This document shows, in pieces, positions 32,873-44,165 of a DNA stretch of 64,000 bases. The stretch comes from Arcuatula senhousia (taxonomy: Eukaryota > Mollusca > Bivalvia > Mytilida > Mytilidae): the NCBI GenBank assembly GCA_963971305.1, contig OZ020305.1, forward strand, positions 41,675,717 through 41,739,716, in the 5' to 3' direction. The notes under the pieces are model-generated. The model did no database searches, was not told the DNA's origin, and saw only the letters and a list, made by a program, of their open reading frames with translations. Each line of letters starts with the position of its first letter. Position 1 is the stretch's first letter. The position numbers were made by a program, and so were the translations under genes.

Positions 32873-34364
32873 TGTATTAAGTTATCTTAGGATTGTAAGT
32901 CTTAGGTTGATTAAACTGATTATGAATCATTACAAGTTATCCACGTACACTTGCTTCCCCATCTTGACCTGAATGACTTTCTAAATTCTTATAAAAGTGA
33001 AGCTTGGCATTTTGTCTAACTTAAATCTTTGACCTTGGATTTTATTTGATTGACTTTCAGTTTTAATTGGTATTTTGATATATATAATAGAATGCGAGTT
33101 TTTGAATTACCCTTTCCGAAAATCAATGCCAATCAGTTTGTTATTATCTTTGTCGATAAAAATCATTAACAGAATTGCATGCAGAAGAAAAAATAAGTGG
33201 AATCCAAATAAACCATTAAAATTGCTACTTGTCCATGTAACAATAAAGATGAGGAGAAATATAGGTCTAATTTTAGTTCCTAAAAAGATTTTAAAAAATA
33301 TTTACAATATATCAGGCTAGTTTAAGGACCGTTTATTGAGATATAGGATATTTTATTCATGGATATATGAAATTTAAGACAAAACGTATACTGGGAGCTG
33401 GGGTAAGTTAGAAATTGGAACAATACCTTATATCTTGCTGGGGGTTCTAAAACGGAGCATCTTTTTCAGTTTTCTTGCAAATTTTTAGCCTATATTTCAG
33501 TTCAAATTCTTGTTATATCATTTATTGTGTAAAATTTATTTCTTTATTAAATTTTGTTAAAAGAAAAATGACAAGATAAACACTTTGAAAGATATTAAGC
33601 TTTCTCTTAAAGAATCTCATTCCAGGGGAGATAATTAGCAGGAAAATGTGTGCATGACCAATTTTAACAAAGAAATGTATTAGAAAATTTTTTGTTTTTC
33701 TAATATATCTCGAAAAGGAGTACAGTTTATCCCATTTTTGTTATTTTACACAAATTTGTACAAAAATTATATGTCAGGTTTTAAAAAGATATGCATTTTG
33801 AAGATTTGTCCTACACAATCGATACAAATTTCTTACAGATTGAAAAACCAATTATTTCAATAATAAGTACAGTGACCAAATGTTTTCATTGTATAATAAG
33901 TTTAATGCTCATACCAAAGTCAATTTATAAATACAATGCAAGTTTGAAAAAAGTCTTATGTCAAATTTTTTACCTCCAGCTATCTTAAATGGAATCAAAT
34001 ACTGTGGAATTTACACAATCAGCGAGATCTAATGAAGCTGCCTCTGCTTTTGTTTAAGAATAGTTTTTATTGATACCTAGGTTCGTTGTCGTTTTACACT
34101 TAAATTAAAGTTAAATTGTTGGTTATTGGTCTGCTCTTTAAAATTGAATTATCTCCCCTAGAAAAAATATCAACACGGAAGAAATCTATTCAAGTGTTTA
34201 CATTTCTTGGAAAGAAAATCTACCGTATATAACAATGCAGGGTAATTTGACACATATATTTTTATATTCTTAATTTATCTCTCAGTGTTCATATTTTGGT
34301 TTTGTTTGTAAATCTAATCATGTGAAGGAATGCCACCTGTGGAATCGGTCACCTGTCAGATTTT
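32873..34364. other. Intergenic, no gene
   Basis: AT-rich. Frames at 33075-33320 and 33791-33988 have no recognisable domain or coding signature. Confidence 0.5.
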
Positions 34365-35610
34365 TATACGACCGCAAAAAATTTGTGGTCGTATAATGTT
34401 ATGGCGATGTCGTCGTCTGCGTCTGTGTCTGTGTCTGCGTCTGCGTCGTCTGGGGACATTTGGTTTCCGTGCGATAACTTGAGTAGATATTGACCGATTG
34501 TTATGAAATTTTGATATGATGTTTCTATTTACTAAAGGAAGGTTGGTATTGCATTTGGGGTTTCTGGCCCCTACGGTTTTAGAAAAAAGGGCCAAAAGGG
34601 GCTAAAATGGTTGTTGTGACAAAACTTCTGTAGAATGTTTATTTTTTATCTGATTTTGATCATTCTTTTTTCATTTAATTCCTCATTAAATTCTGACAAC
34701 TAAATGTGTCATTGGTTTTGATATATATTCCACCGTTGCATTGCTACAGGGGGTCAAAAAGGGGCCACACCAAAAAATTCAACTTTTTTATTTGTTGTCC
34801 GATTTTGAAAATCTTTTTTTCATTGGAATCCTTGTGAAAATCCCTGCGTTTTACAATCAGATTTGCAATATCTCTAACCATTTTTGAGAAATTAGGGGTC
34901 AAAGGGGCAGAAATCGCCATTTTTATTTAAAGTTTTTCCATGTAAATGAATTAAGCTGTAATGGACCAGACAATTGTTGTGAAGTTTTATTATGAAGGTT
35001 TTATCCACTGAAGGAAGGTTGGTACTGTATTTGGGGTTTGTGACCCCTAACGTTTTAGAAAAAAAGGACCAAAAGGGGCTAAAATGGGTGCATTGACAAA
35101 ACTTGTAAAAATTTTATTATTCATTCAATTTTGAACATTCTTTTTTTGTTGAATTACTCATTGAATTCTGTCAACTTAATGTGTCAATGGTTTTAAAATA
35201 TATTGCAGCTTTACATTGCTACAGGGGGTCATAGACATGCCACACCCATAAAATCAACTTTTTATTTTTGGTCTGATTTTCAATTTTTTTTTTCATTTGA
35301 ATCCTTGTGAAAATCCCTGCCCATATTTTTCAATCAGACTTGCAATAATTCTTACTGTTTTTTTTTTAATAGTGGTCCAAAAGGACCAAATATGTCAATT
35401 AATATAAGACCTTTTCTACAAGATGCTGATGTGAATATATATGTGTCAAATATGCATTTTAAAGTCAACCACAGGGTGCATGTGTCAAAAATCTTTATAA
35501 GTCCACCATGGGCTGCATGTGACCAAAGCAATAGACTATCCATATTGGGCTTCCAACGTACAGGGCTCAACATGTTGCGGTCGTATCATGCTGCGCTTGG
35601 CGTAGCTTTT
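34365..35610 (+). mobile_element. Family E element, complete
   Basis: The head is TATACGACCGCAAAAAATTT...GGTCGTATA, with a TCGTCGTCTGCGTCTGTG tract. Two core units, about 476 bp apart, contain GGCCCCTACGGTTTTAGAAA. The 3' part AGTCCACCATGGGCTGCATG leads to the distal arm TTGCGGTCGTAT (35575-35586) and the hairpin GCTGCGCTTGGCGTAGC (35590-35606). Confidence 0.82.
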
Positions 35611-38181
35611 TTTCTGTTGATGAAGCGGAGACAAAAATGACTCATCAAAACCACATTAACATTTCAGGTCACTCTTTACAAGCTTTATGTGAATTATTAT
35701 TTTTTTCATCACAGGGGAGTTTAAATCGCAATAATAGTGTGGTCAACATGAAAGTTTCACATCCCAAAAATCACCAAAAAAAAATATTTTAGATGATTTT
35801 TTTGGCAGTGTCTCCCCGTCCCCACATGTGGGGACACCAGGCCTCCAGAGGCTAGCTGTCCCCTCATTTGATTAACATACTTTGTCATGGTCTTGTGGAT
35901 TTTTCCTAATTACAGGTAACATTCATGTAAATTGTATGCCATGTATGATAAACCCAATGTTTCTTTGACAATGTTTGATAATTGAAGTTTGTATTGTACA
36001 GATTCAAAAAAAGTATGGATCAAAGTTAATAAATTCTCATAAGATTTCAAATACATTCACATTGTAACAACATTATTGTTCTTCACATTAATTTAGTTTT
36101 TCGTTCTCTCATTTAGACTGATATAGCCATGCTTGTATGCATGATCATATATTATAAAACTCAAACTCAACTTGCAAAAAAAGTTTTTAGAAGACCGTGT
36201 TGGAAGTTTTACCTGTAATTAACTTGGAATTAGATGAAATAATACATATTTTAAATGCAAGGACAGGGAGACACTGCTGATTTTTTTTAGTCCATTCCAA
36301 ACACATGTACATGTAACTTTCGACTAGTTTTTATCTACATGTACATATATGACGAAATATTTTGTATAATTGTCAGTCTTAACAATCAGTCTTATCTTCA
36401 CTTCCTTTCCAGTGACAGGTTAATTTTCATTTTGTCAAACATATTTTTTTTTCTACTGGTCACTGAGTATATCTCACCAGCAAGTAATTCTCGCCACCAT
36501 ATTTTTTAAATGTTTATTGTGAAATTATTCGGACAGTTGAATCAGAAATGAAACCTGATGCCTTTAAAATGAGCCTTACCATGACAATTTTAATGGAAAT
36601 ACAGCAAATTATTGGCAACATCATGAACGTGACGAGAACTGCTTTTTACAAAAAGATCTACATGTACATGTATTCTTTGACCAGTACAGGACCACTGTTA
36701 CACAATTTTTTTGACAAAAATGAAAGGAAAAATACTCATGTACATGTACATGTAGGTCATGTACAAAAGAGTAGGTACATGTAGTGCAATCAATCAGGCA
36801 AATATGTGTAAATAATAATAATAAAGAAATAATATAAGATACTTCTAAAACGTCCTACTGTGGATTCATTTATTTTCGTGGGTACCAATTTTCGAGGTTT
36901 AGTAAAAAAGGATCAGTACATGAATTTTTAAATTTGTGGTTCTGAAGTCTCCACCATATAGATTAATGCTAAATTTCCTTTTCGTGGGGTATCAAATTTC
37001 GTGGGTCAATGCCACCCACGAAAACCACGAAAAATTGATATCCCAAGAATAATAATGAAACCACAGTATATTAAAACAATTACTCTAAGGCACTGTACAA
37101 TGCTTATAAAGTATAAAAATACACACAAACAAATAAAAATAAACCATATAGGCCCAATACCATAGTTTTTTTTTTTTTTTTTTCAATACACTTTTAATAT
37201 AGCATTATGTCAATTTTAAAAAATCGTACCGTTTCTTTTTAAATGAAACTTTGGACGCATAAAGTTCATTAGCTTTGGGAACTTTAGTAAAAAATTCAGA
37301 AAATCCTACCATCTAAAAAAAAATTGTTTTAAAATTGACACTTATGACATGTAGAGGATCAGAAAAGAGGTGCTTACTGCTTAAAAAAATGAAAAAAATC
37401 ATCTTTTTGCACTGAGCCAAATCGCAACTTTATCAATGAATTTAAAAAAAAATAAAACTTTATAAATTTATTCTTCCTTGCATCTCTCATTTGACTCCAA
37501 GTTTATCCTTTAGTTATAAAAATTAACATCAAAACAAAATTTCCAAGAAATACTATGTTTTAATAGGGACTAAATTATTGGACAACAAAAATTGAAGGGA
37601 GCTAACATGTGTGTGTTGTGGTCTCGTACCTATAGAGACAAAAATTAAAAGTAGCAAAACAGAGAAATGAAAGAATGAGTAAAAAAATCAATCAATATTA
37701 ATGGCATAAACTTTTGTATATATATATAAATAAAACTTATAAATAAATTTTAAATGGTAAATTATAAATAAGACTTTCATAAGAAAAAAAAATACTTAAT
37801 GGACTAACAATAAATAAATAAGCACAAAGACACATTACAGATATCTTAAACAAAGAATATCTTACAACAAAACAAATAAAACCATAAAATAACGCTTATA
37901 AACATTAGAATAAGATTTAAAAAACCAAGCAAAAATTACGCACTGTCAGAATCACAATCATGACAATTCACAAATAAACAAATCCCTTTAAATTACTTGA
38001 TAATAACCCAGTCCTTCATTCATAAACAAGTTACAATATATATTGTTAAATATATACCCTGGACAATTAACAAGTTGCCAATTCAAATATTTACAGATAT
38101 ATGGTTATAATAAACTTTTTTGTTTGTTAAAATAATTAAGATATTCTTTTGGTTAAGAAAAAAGTTTTATTTTACAATTTT
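35611..38181. other. Intergenic, one MITE, otherwise nothing
   Basis: AT-rich sequence with a (CATGTA)n-like stretch near 36735-36780, a T-run at about 37164-37183 and the MITE at 36858. No coding signal. Confidence 0.5.
36858..37066. mobile_element. 209-bp MITE with TA target duplication
   Basis: Flanked by TA. The ends are CTGTGGATTCATTTATT on the left and AATAATGAAACCACAG on the right, imperfect inverted repeats. The interior has inverted TTTTCGTGGG / CCCACGAAA strings, so the whole element can fold. Confidence 0.75.
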
Positions 38182-39300
38182 TATGCCCTGCCCACAAAAG
38201 TAGAGGGGCGTAATTATAAAGTCATGTACATGTATATTGTTTAGGTCTGTTCATCCATCCGTTCCTCTGTCCATTTGTCCGTCCATCCCAAATCCCCATA
38301 TTTCCAAATTCCCACTTAATGACAATTAAGTGCCACATCAATCATAGTGGTATGGTAGGTGCACCTAGTGATGTTAGCACAATGCATGCATCGAATGCTG
38401 GATGTGACCTATATTTTCCATGGATGACCACTTGCAGATGAATGGTTAAAGTCCATTCCAACTAAGTTAATGACAACTGCAAAACCAATCATATTGGTTT
38501 GGTAGGTGCACCTAGTGATGCTAAGCACAATGCATGCTTTGTACGCTGGATGTGACCTATATTTTCTGCATGAATGACCTCTTACAGAAGAATACATGTA
38601 GCTAAAGTCCATTCTGACTTACTGACATGTGCCACATCAACTATATTTATGTATATTGGTATGATAGGTGCACCTTGTACATGATGCTTAACACAATGAA
38701 TGCTTCAGTTGCTGGCTGTTACCTATATTTTCCACATGAATGACCATTCACAGAAGAATGGTTAAAGTCCATTCCTTTTCACTGACAAGTGCCACACCAT
38801 CCATATTGGTATGGTAGGTGCACCTCGTAATGCTAAACACAATACATGCCTTGGATGCTGGCTGTGACCTACATTTTCACATGAATGACTTCTTTCATGA
38901 GAATGGTTTACATCCATTCCTGCTTACTGACAAGTGCCACATGAACCATATTGGTATGGTTGGTGCACCTAGTGATGCTTAGAACAAAGCAGGCTTCAGA
39001 TGTTGGCTTTGGCCTATATTTTCTGCATGAATGATTATTTACAGTAGAATAGTACCACTTCAACCAAAGTTGTAAGGTAGGTGCATCTAGGGATAATTAG
39101 CAAGATACATGGTTCAGATGATGGCTGTGACATTTTTTTCTGCATAAATGCATGAGGACTTAAAATTTTGAAAAGTTCAAGTCATTTCCCGCTAAGTGAA
39201 AATAATGGGTGTCGAGGTGAGCTTTATAATCGATAGATAACCTAGCTGTTCTATAAATATTAAGGCGTTGCACCATGTCTGTTTTACATATTTTCTTGTT
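38182..39300 (+). mobile_element. Family G element
   Basis: The head TATGCCCTGCCCACAAAAGT...AGGGGCGTAAT is followed by a CCATCCGTTCCTCTGTCC tract. About six core units of ~150 bp contain GTTAAAGTCCATTCC and GGTAGGTGCACCTAGTGATG. The degraded tail GCACCATGTCTGTTTTACAT ends near 39300. Confidence 0.72.
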
Positions 39301-40307
39301 ATTAAAATTATAATGATACATAAACAAGGAAATCAACTAAAACAAAAAGTGAAAATATGCAACAATCCTGAACTGTTTCACAGACATGACAGAATTTTTA
39401 AAAGGTTTTTAAAATGATTTCGAAAATTGGGTATTTATCCTTTAAATCAATGATTGTCATGATTGTTCATTGCTTTTTTATTGTCAACTAGTTTGACCAG
39501 TTTCATGTTGGCGAACTCCTCTACATTGTATAATAATTCCTATGTACTTACACATCAGATCCCAACAGGTCAATTTAATTGATATAAGTCTCATGTTAAA
39601 AAGAAACATTCAGAAAAATAGAGCATTGACCCTAATATCCACATACATGTACATGTAGTTATTATGAGAATGCTGTCCAGCAAGTTGTGACACATATTTT
39701 ATATTCTATATTGTGTTATGATACATTTTATCAACTAGATTTCTTTTGCTAGAGATTCATTAAAAACTTTAAAGATTTTTTAAAATTTGTCATATGACCT
39801 GGTCACACCTTTTAAATGTCTTTTATTTTTTAGCCATTTTTAACACACCATAAATAAATCATGAATACACAACTTGTTTGGCCTGATGATTAGACTTACA
39901 ATTATGACAATTATCTGACTGTATCATGACATATCAAAGTTTTGCTCAAAATGATAATTTCTGATTTTTTGAAATTACTAAACTTTTGTTACCACTGGTA
40001 AGTTGTCATTTACTAGAATTTAGAATAAGACAAGCAAAGGCATTCCTGTAAACTCTTGTTTTATAAGTTTTTAACTCTTGTTTTATAAGTTTTCTCTTTT
40101 AAAATATTTGAGTTTTTTTCACATATTGTAGCCTTATGCTTAAAAATTTATCATGAGCATTTGTATTAATTGTTAGGCCTACAAATTTCAGAGTCAAAGA
40201 ACAAGAATACAAAACATTTTTTAAAACAAGTATCTAAAATGACATATAAGAAAACGTCATGAACATGGCAGGGATAATAATTTGTGAACTACTGCTCACA
40301 GGTTTTT
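39301..40307. other. Intergenic, no gene
   Basis: AT-rich; the 19-nt string CTCTTGTTTTATAAGTTTT is duplicated near 40053-40093. Otherwise nothing recognised. Confidence 0.5.
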
Positions 40308-40978
40308 GTACGACCAAAAAAAAATTGCGTTCGTATAATGTTATGTCGTTGTTGTTTTCGTCATTGTCTGGGGACATTTGGTTTCCGTGTGATAACTTTT
40401 GACCAATTGTTATGAAATTTTGATATGATGTTTGTAACGACTAGAGGAAGGTTCCTTTTGTATTTGGGTTAGTGGCCCCTACTGTTTTAGAAAAAAGGGC
40501 CAATAAAGGGGCTAAAACGAGTGTATTGTCAAATCTGTTGTAGAATGTTTATTATTCATTCAATTTTGAAAATTCTTTTTTTAGTGAATTCCTTATTAAA
40601 TTCTATCAACTAAATGTGTCAATGGTTTTGATGTACATGTAAATTGTACTGTTATGTTGCTACAGGGGGCCAAAGGTGGGCCAGGCCCAAAAAATAAACT
40701 TTTTTATTTCTGGTCCGAATTTCAAAATCTTTTATTCATTGAAATCCTTGTGAAAATTCCTACCTGCATTTTCAATAAGATTTGCAATATCTCTTAACAT
40801 TTTTGAGAAATTAGGGGTCGGAAGGGGCAGTTAACGTCATTTTTATTTAAAGTTTGTCCAGGTGTAGTGGACCAGCCAATTACATTTGGGGTTTGTGGCC
40901 CTTGTTTTTTAAGAAAAAAGGGTCAAAAGGGGCTAAAACAGGTGTCAAAATGTCAATGAATATAGAAATAAGCTTTTT

Positions 40979-43766
40979 AGCTCACCTGGACCGAAGGTCC
41001 ATGTGAGCTATTACCATCACTTGGCGTCCGTCGTCGTCGTCGTCGTCTGTCGTCGTCTGTCGTCGTCGTCGTCGTCTGTTAACAATTTTTCAAAAATCTT
41101 CTCCTCTGAAACTACCGAACAGAATTTAATGAAACTTGGTATGAATGATCCTTAGGGTGTCCTGCACCAAACTTGTGTTTTGATTTTTGATCCGTTAAAA
41201 AACATGGCCGCCGTTACTAAAAATAGACTAGGGGGGTCAGACTACTGTTTTTGGCTTATAAATCAAAAAGTATAAGAGATAGAGGAAATCTGAGGCCACG
41301 CTACTGATTCAGCATCAAAAGCTCTACAAAAGTCTCCATTTGGTCAAAGTTGTCAGATGACCCCTTATAGGGGTTACGGCCCCTTGAAGGTGAAAAATAG
41401 CATTTTTTCATGTTTTTGGCCTACAGAATGAAAACTATTGCAGATAGAGATTAGCTGTTGCTTGCTTAAATGTTCAGCTCATTTAACTCTACAAAATTCT
41501 CCATAGGGTCGAAGTTGTCAGATGACCCCTTATAGGGGTTACGGCCCCTTAAAGGTGAAAAATAGCCATTTTTCATGTTTTTGGCCTACAGAATGAAAAC
41601 TATTGCAGATAGAGATTAGCTGTTGCTTGCTTAAATGTTTAGCTCATTTAGCTCTACAAAAGTCTCCATAGGGTCGAAGTTGTCAGATAATCCCTTATAG
41701 GGGTTACAGCCCCTGAAAAATAGCGTTTTTTCATGTTTTTGTCCTACAGAATGAAAACTCTTGCAGATAGAGATTAGCTGTTGCTTGCTTAGATGTTCAG
41801 CTCATTTAGCTCTACAAAATTTTCCATAGGGTCGAAGTTGTCAGATGATGCCTTATAGGGGTTACGGCCCCTGAAAAATAGCGATTTTTCATGTTTTTGG
41901 CCTACAGAATGAAAACTATTGCAGAAAGAGATTAGCTGTTGCTTGCTTAAATGTTCAGCTCATTTAGCTTTACAAAATTCTCCATAGGGTCGAAGTTGTC
42001 AGATGACCCCTTATAGGGATTACGGCCCCTGAAAAATAGCGATTTATCATGTTTTTGTCTTATAAAATGAAAACTATTGCAGATAGAGATTAGCTGTTGC
42101 TTGCTTAAATGTTCAGCTCATTTAGCTCTACAAAATTGTCCATAGGGTTGAAGTTGTCAGATGACCCCTTATAGGGGTTACGGCCCCTGAAAATAGCGAT
42201 TTTTCATGTTTTTAGCCTACAGAATGAAAACCATTGCAGATAGAGATTAGCTGTTGCTTGCTTAGATGTTCAGCTCATTTAGCTCTACAAAATTTTCCAT
42301 AGGGTCGAAGTTGTCAGATGATGCCTTATAGGGGTTACAGCCCCTGAAAAATAGCGATTTTTCATGTTTTTGGCCTACAGAATGAAAACTATTGCAGAAA
42401 GAGATTAGCTGTTGCTTGCTTAGATGTTCAGCTCATTTAGCTCTACAAAATTTTCCATAGGGTCGAAGTTGTCAGATGATGCCTTATAGGGGTTACGGCC
42501 CCTGAAAAATAGCGATTTTTCATGTTTTTGGCCTACAGAATGAAAACTATTGCAGAAAGAGATTAGCTGTTGCTTGCTTAAATGTTCAGCTCATTTAGCT
42601 TTACAAAATTCTCCATAGGGTCGAAGTTGTCAGATGACCCCTTATAGGGATTACGGCCCCTGAAAAATAGCGATTTTTCATGTTTTTGTCTTATAAAATG
42701 AAAACTATTGCAGATAGAGATTAGCTGTTGCTTGCTTAAATGTTCAGCTCATTTAGCTCTACAAAATTGTCCATAGGGTTGAAGTTGTCAGATGACCCCT
42801 TATAGGGGTTACGGCCCCTGAAAAATAGCGATTTTTCATGTTTTTAGCCTACAGAATGAAAACTATTGCAGATAGAGATTAGCTGTTGCTTGCTTAGATG
42901 TTCAGCTCATTTAGCTCTACAAAATTATCCATAGGGTCGAAGTTGTCAGATGATGCCTTATAGGGGTTACGGCCCCTGAAAAATAGCGATTTTTCATGTT
43001 TTTGGCCTACAGAATGAAAACTATTGCAGAAAGAGATTAGCTGTTGCTTGCTTAAATGTTCAGCTCATTTAGCTTTACAAAATTCTCCATAGGGTCGAAG
43101 TTGTCAGATGACCCCTTATAGGGATTACGGCCCCTGAAAAATAGCGATTTATCATGTTTTTGTCTTATAAAATGAAAACTATTGCAGATAGAGATTAGCT
43201 GTTGCTTGCTTAAATGTTCAGCTCATTTAGCTCTACAAAATTGTCCATAGGGTTGAAGTTGTCAGATGACCCCTTATAGGGGTTACGGCCCCTGAAAAAT
43301 AGCGATTTTTCATGTTTTTAGCCTACAGAATGAAAACTATTGCAGATAGAGATTAGCTGTTGCTTGCTTAAATGTTCAGCTCATTTAGCTCTACAAAATT
43401 CTCCATAGGGTAGAAGTTGTCAGGTGACCCCTTACAGGGGTTACGGCCTTTGAAAAAAGTGATTTTTCATGTTTTTGGCCTACAGAATGAAAACTATTGC
43501 AGATAGAGATTAGCTGTTGCTTGCTTAAATGTTCAGCTCATTTAACTCTACAAAAGTCTCCATAGGGTTGAAGTTGTCAGTAACTCCTTATAGGGGTTAT
43601 GGCCCCTTATATGTGAAAAATGGTGTTTTTGGCCTATAGAATGAAAACTATTGCAGGTAGAGAAAAGCTGTTGCTTGCTTAAATGTTCAGCTCATTTAGC
43701 TCTACAAAAGTATAGGGTCAACATCAAGACCAGGTGAGCGATTCAGGCTCCTGGGAGCCTCTTGTT
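40979..43766 (+). mobile_element. Family A element, complete (subtype with 158-bp core)
   Basis: The head is AGCTCACCTGGACCGAAGGT...CATGTGAGCT with a (CGTCGT)n tract. About 15 core units of 158 bp follow. The distal arm CAGGTGAGC is at 43731-43739, the hairpin AGGCTCCTGGGAGCCT at 43745-43760, then CTTGTT. It is inserted in a T-run of family E. Confidence 0.85.
41511..43570 (+). repeat. 158-bp tandem array with a three-unit (474-bp) higher-order repeat
   Basis: The anchor GAAGTTGTCAG recurs at 41511, 41676, 41834, 41992, 42150, 42307, 42465, 42623, 42781, 42939, 43097, 43255 and 43413, at 157-158 bp steps after the first. Diagnostic variants give the order a-b-c-a-a-b-c-a-b-c from 41834: a has TTTCC or ATCC with GATGATGCC, b has CTTTACAAAATTC and CTTATAAAATG, c has ATTGTCC with GGGTTGAAG. 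Confidence 0.8.
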
Positions 43767-44081
43767 TCTATTAGATGTTAATGAAATTATATATGTGTAA
43801 AATATGCATTTTAAAGTCCACCTCAGGATGCATGTGTCAAAAAGCTTTGTAAGTCCACCATGGGCTGCATGTGACCAAAGCAATAGACTATCCATATTGG
43901 GCCTCCAATGTACTGGGTTCAAATTGTTGCGGTCGTATCATGCTGCGCTCGGTGTAGCTTTTTATTGTAACATTAATACCCATTTCAATATTATACATGT
44001 ACTACACATATGAATACATACATATTTTAGATTGGACAGCCCATAGAACATAATACCAGTATATATGTTTATTAGAATGGT

Positions 44082-44165
44082 ATGGATAACGTTATCAAAC
44101 AAGGTTACTTGAAAAAGTCAAGACCAACTGTTCCAGGCAGTAATCCAGCCAACAGTTTTCTACAG
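44082..44165 (+). CDS. PH adaptor exon a (start codon)
   Basis: MDNVIKQGYLKKSRPTVPGS then NPANSFLQ; donor gtagcg, phase 0. A likely acceptor (catattttag) ends at 44030, so about 51 nt of 5' UTR belongs to this exon and the promoter lies elsewhere. It begins the first PH strand. Confidence 0.82.

Larger units (their letters stand above)
40308..43962 (+). mobile_element. Family E element split by a family A element
   Basis: The head TGTACGACCAAAAAAAAATT...CGTTCGTATAATG is at 40308. The E core runs to about 40978. After the inserted A element E resumes at 43767, with AGTCCACCATGGGCTGCATG, arm TTGCGGTCGTAT (43927-43938) and hairpin GCTGCGCTCGGTGTAGC (43942-43958). It ends about 70 nt before the first visible exon of the downstream gene. 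Confidence 0.8.

Noticed and set aside
34356..34595. Minus-strand Arg/His-rich 79-codon frame
   Set aside because: It is the antisense of the (CGTCTG)n tract in the family E head.
36735..36785. Possible regulatory palindrome of ACATGT units
   Set aside because: It is a short simple repeat of ACATGT, frequent in this AT-rich DNA, with no further support.
41390..43730. CRISPR-like regular repeats
   Set aside because: Units are 158 bp with no unique spacers, in an animal intergenic region; they are core repeats of a transposable element.
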